Shown: positions 63,491 to 64,000 of the stretch, piece after piece
How positions within the stretch are numbered: position 1 is the stretch's first letter
How the letters are laid out: each line of letters begins with the position of its first letter
Assembly (NCBI RefSeq): GCF_039555335.1
Contig: NC_092628.1
Location: forward strand, 67,551,792-67,615,791
Direction: 5' to 3'
DNA length: 64,000 bases
Origin: Amphiura filiformis
Lineage: Eukaryota > Echinodermata > Ophiuroidea > Amphilepidida > Amphiuridae
The notes under the pieces: model-generated
What the model saw: the letters and a program-made list of their open reading frames with translations, nothing else
Told to the model about the DNA's origin: nothing
The model's database searches: none
Position numbers and translations under genes: made by a program

Positions 63491-64000
63491 GTCCACGGTA
63501 GGTATTATAGAAGGAGAATTCACGAACCCAGTTCCCTTTGTACTATGATCGTTATGAGTCGATACTGAGCAATCAGGTATGAATGGTGCACTATCGATTT
63601 GCTAAGCTTCTTATCTATTGAGCTTGGCCGGTTATGAACCACCGTTATCACGACTTCTAAGCAGAATAACGTCATTTTTACCCACAAAGCATTGTGGCCG
63701 TGACCATAAACAAAGGAAAACAATTTACTTCCGGTAATTTTATAACGCCAATATTTCTTATGGCCAAGCTTGGCGGATCGTAGAAACAACATTGCCAGTC
63801 TTGGAAAACCTTTCCAAATCATTTCCACTGCTTTAAAAGTCCCGCAGACACCCGCCAGTATTACTAATCACGATCAGAAAAAATACATAAATTCACCGTA
63901 ACTTTGGAAGGAAATGAAGGAATTCGATGAGGTTTTCGCTAGTAAATCAACTTGAACTCGGAAACACAATGACGCAATCGAAGATCATGTGGCCGATGCA
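63491..64000. other. Right edge, nothing recognised
   Basis: The 102-residue minus-strand frame (63828-63520) has no domain or splice support. An ACTTCCGG ETS-type word occurs at about 63727. Confidence 0.35.

Noticed and set aside
63720-63735. ETS-type ACTTCCGG word as a possible promoter at the right edge
   Set aside because: A single short motif without other promoter evidence or a downstream first exon in the window.

Overview
The window is animal nuclear DNA with split genes, GT-AG introns, microsatellites and very dense non-autonomous transposons. The gene content (OGFOD3, a fibronectin-III receptor kinase, a Penelope-like element), interstitial TTAGGG-type repeats and the frequent 'taggcctac' word suggest a marine deuterostome invertebrate, most likely an echinoderm. 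That placement is inference. No tRNA, rRNA or CRISPR array was seen.

Three host genes can be assembled. (1) 135-3889, plus strand: the last seven coding exons of OGFOD3, a 2-oxoglutarate/Fe(II) dioxygenase; its 5' exons lie left of the window. (2) 8639-26024, plus strand: a complete 15-exon, 626-residue single-pass receptor with signal peptide, two fibronectin-III domains, a transmembrane helix and a tyrosine-kinase-like domain. The DFG aspartate, the glycine loop and the APE motif are altered, so it reads as a receptor pseudokinase. (3) 59825-43186, minus strand: a three-exon gene for a 99-residue secreted cysteine-rich protein. It is nearly invisible to ORF calling because its exons are 98, 120 and 82 bases, but splice sites, phases and the stop fit together exactly, and a polyadenylation signal follows.

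The rest is mobile DNA. Introns of gene 2 carry a TTAA-flanked element (9060-10299), an 8-bp-TSD hAT-type element (11184-11767), a ~157-bp tandem array (14476-15370), a TA-flanked mariner-type element (17411-20093), a second TTAA element (21671-22302), a TA-flanked MITE (23512-24195) and another 8-bp-TSD element (24404-24936). Between genes 2 and 3 lie a 2.8-kb nested palindrome (26318-29117), another nested inverted-repeat element (29389-30975), a decayed Penelope-like retroelement (32921-35260), a LINE 3' end (36310-36639) and a tandem array rich in DR1-type half-sites (39960-41822). The 14-kb first intron of gene 3 contains two giant inverted repeats (45888-49137, arms 1.2 kb; 53375-58605, arms about 2.5 kb) and a 150-bp satellite held inside terminal inverted repeats (49790-51477).

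Several palindromes keep an uninterrupted copy of a site in one arm and the same site carrying an insertion in the other. The order of transposition events can therefore be read from the sequence alone. All family calls are from sequence features and memory; no database search was possible.
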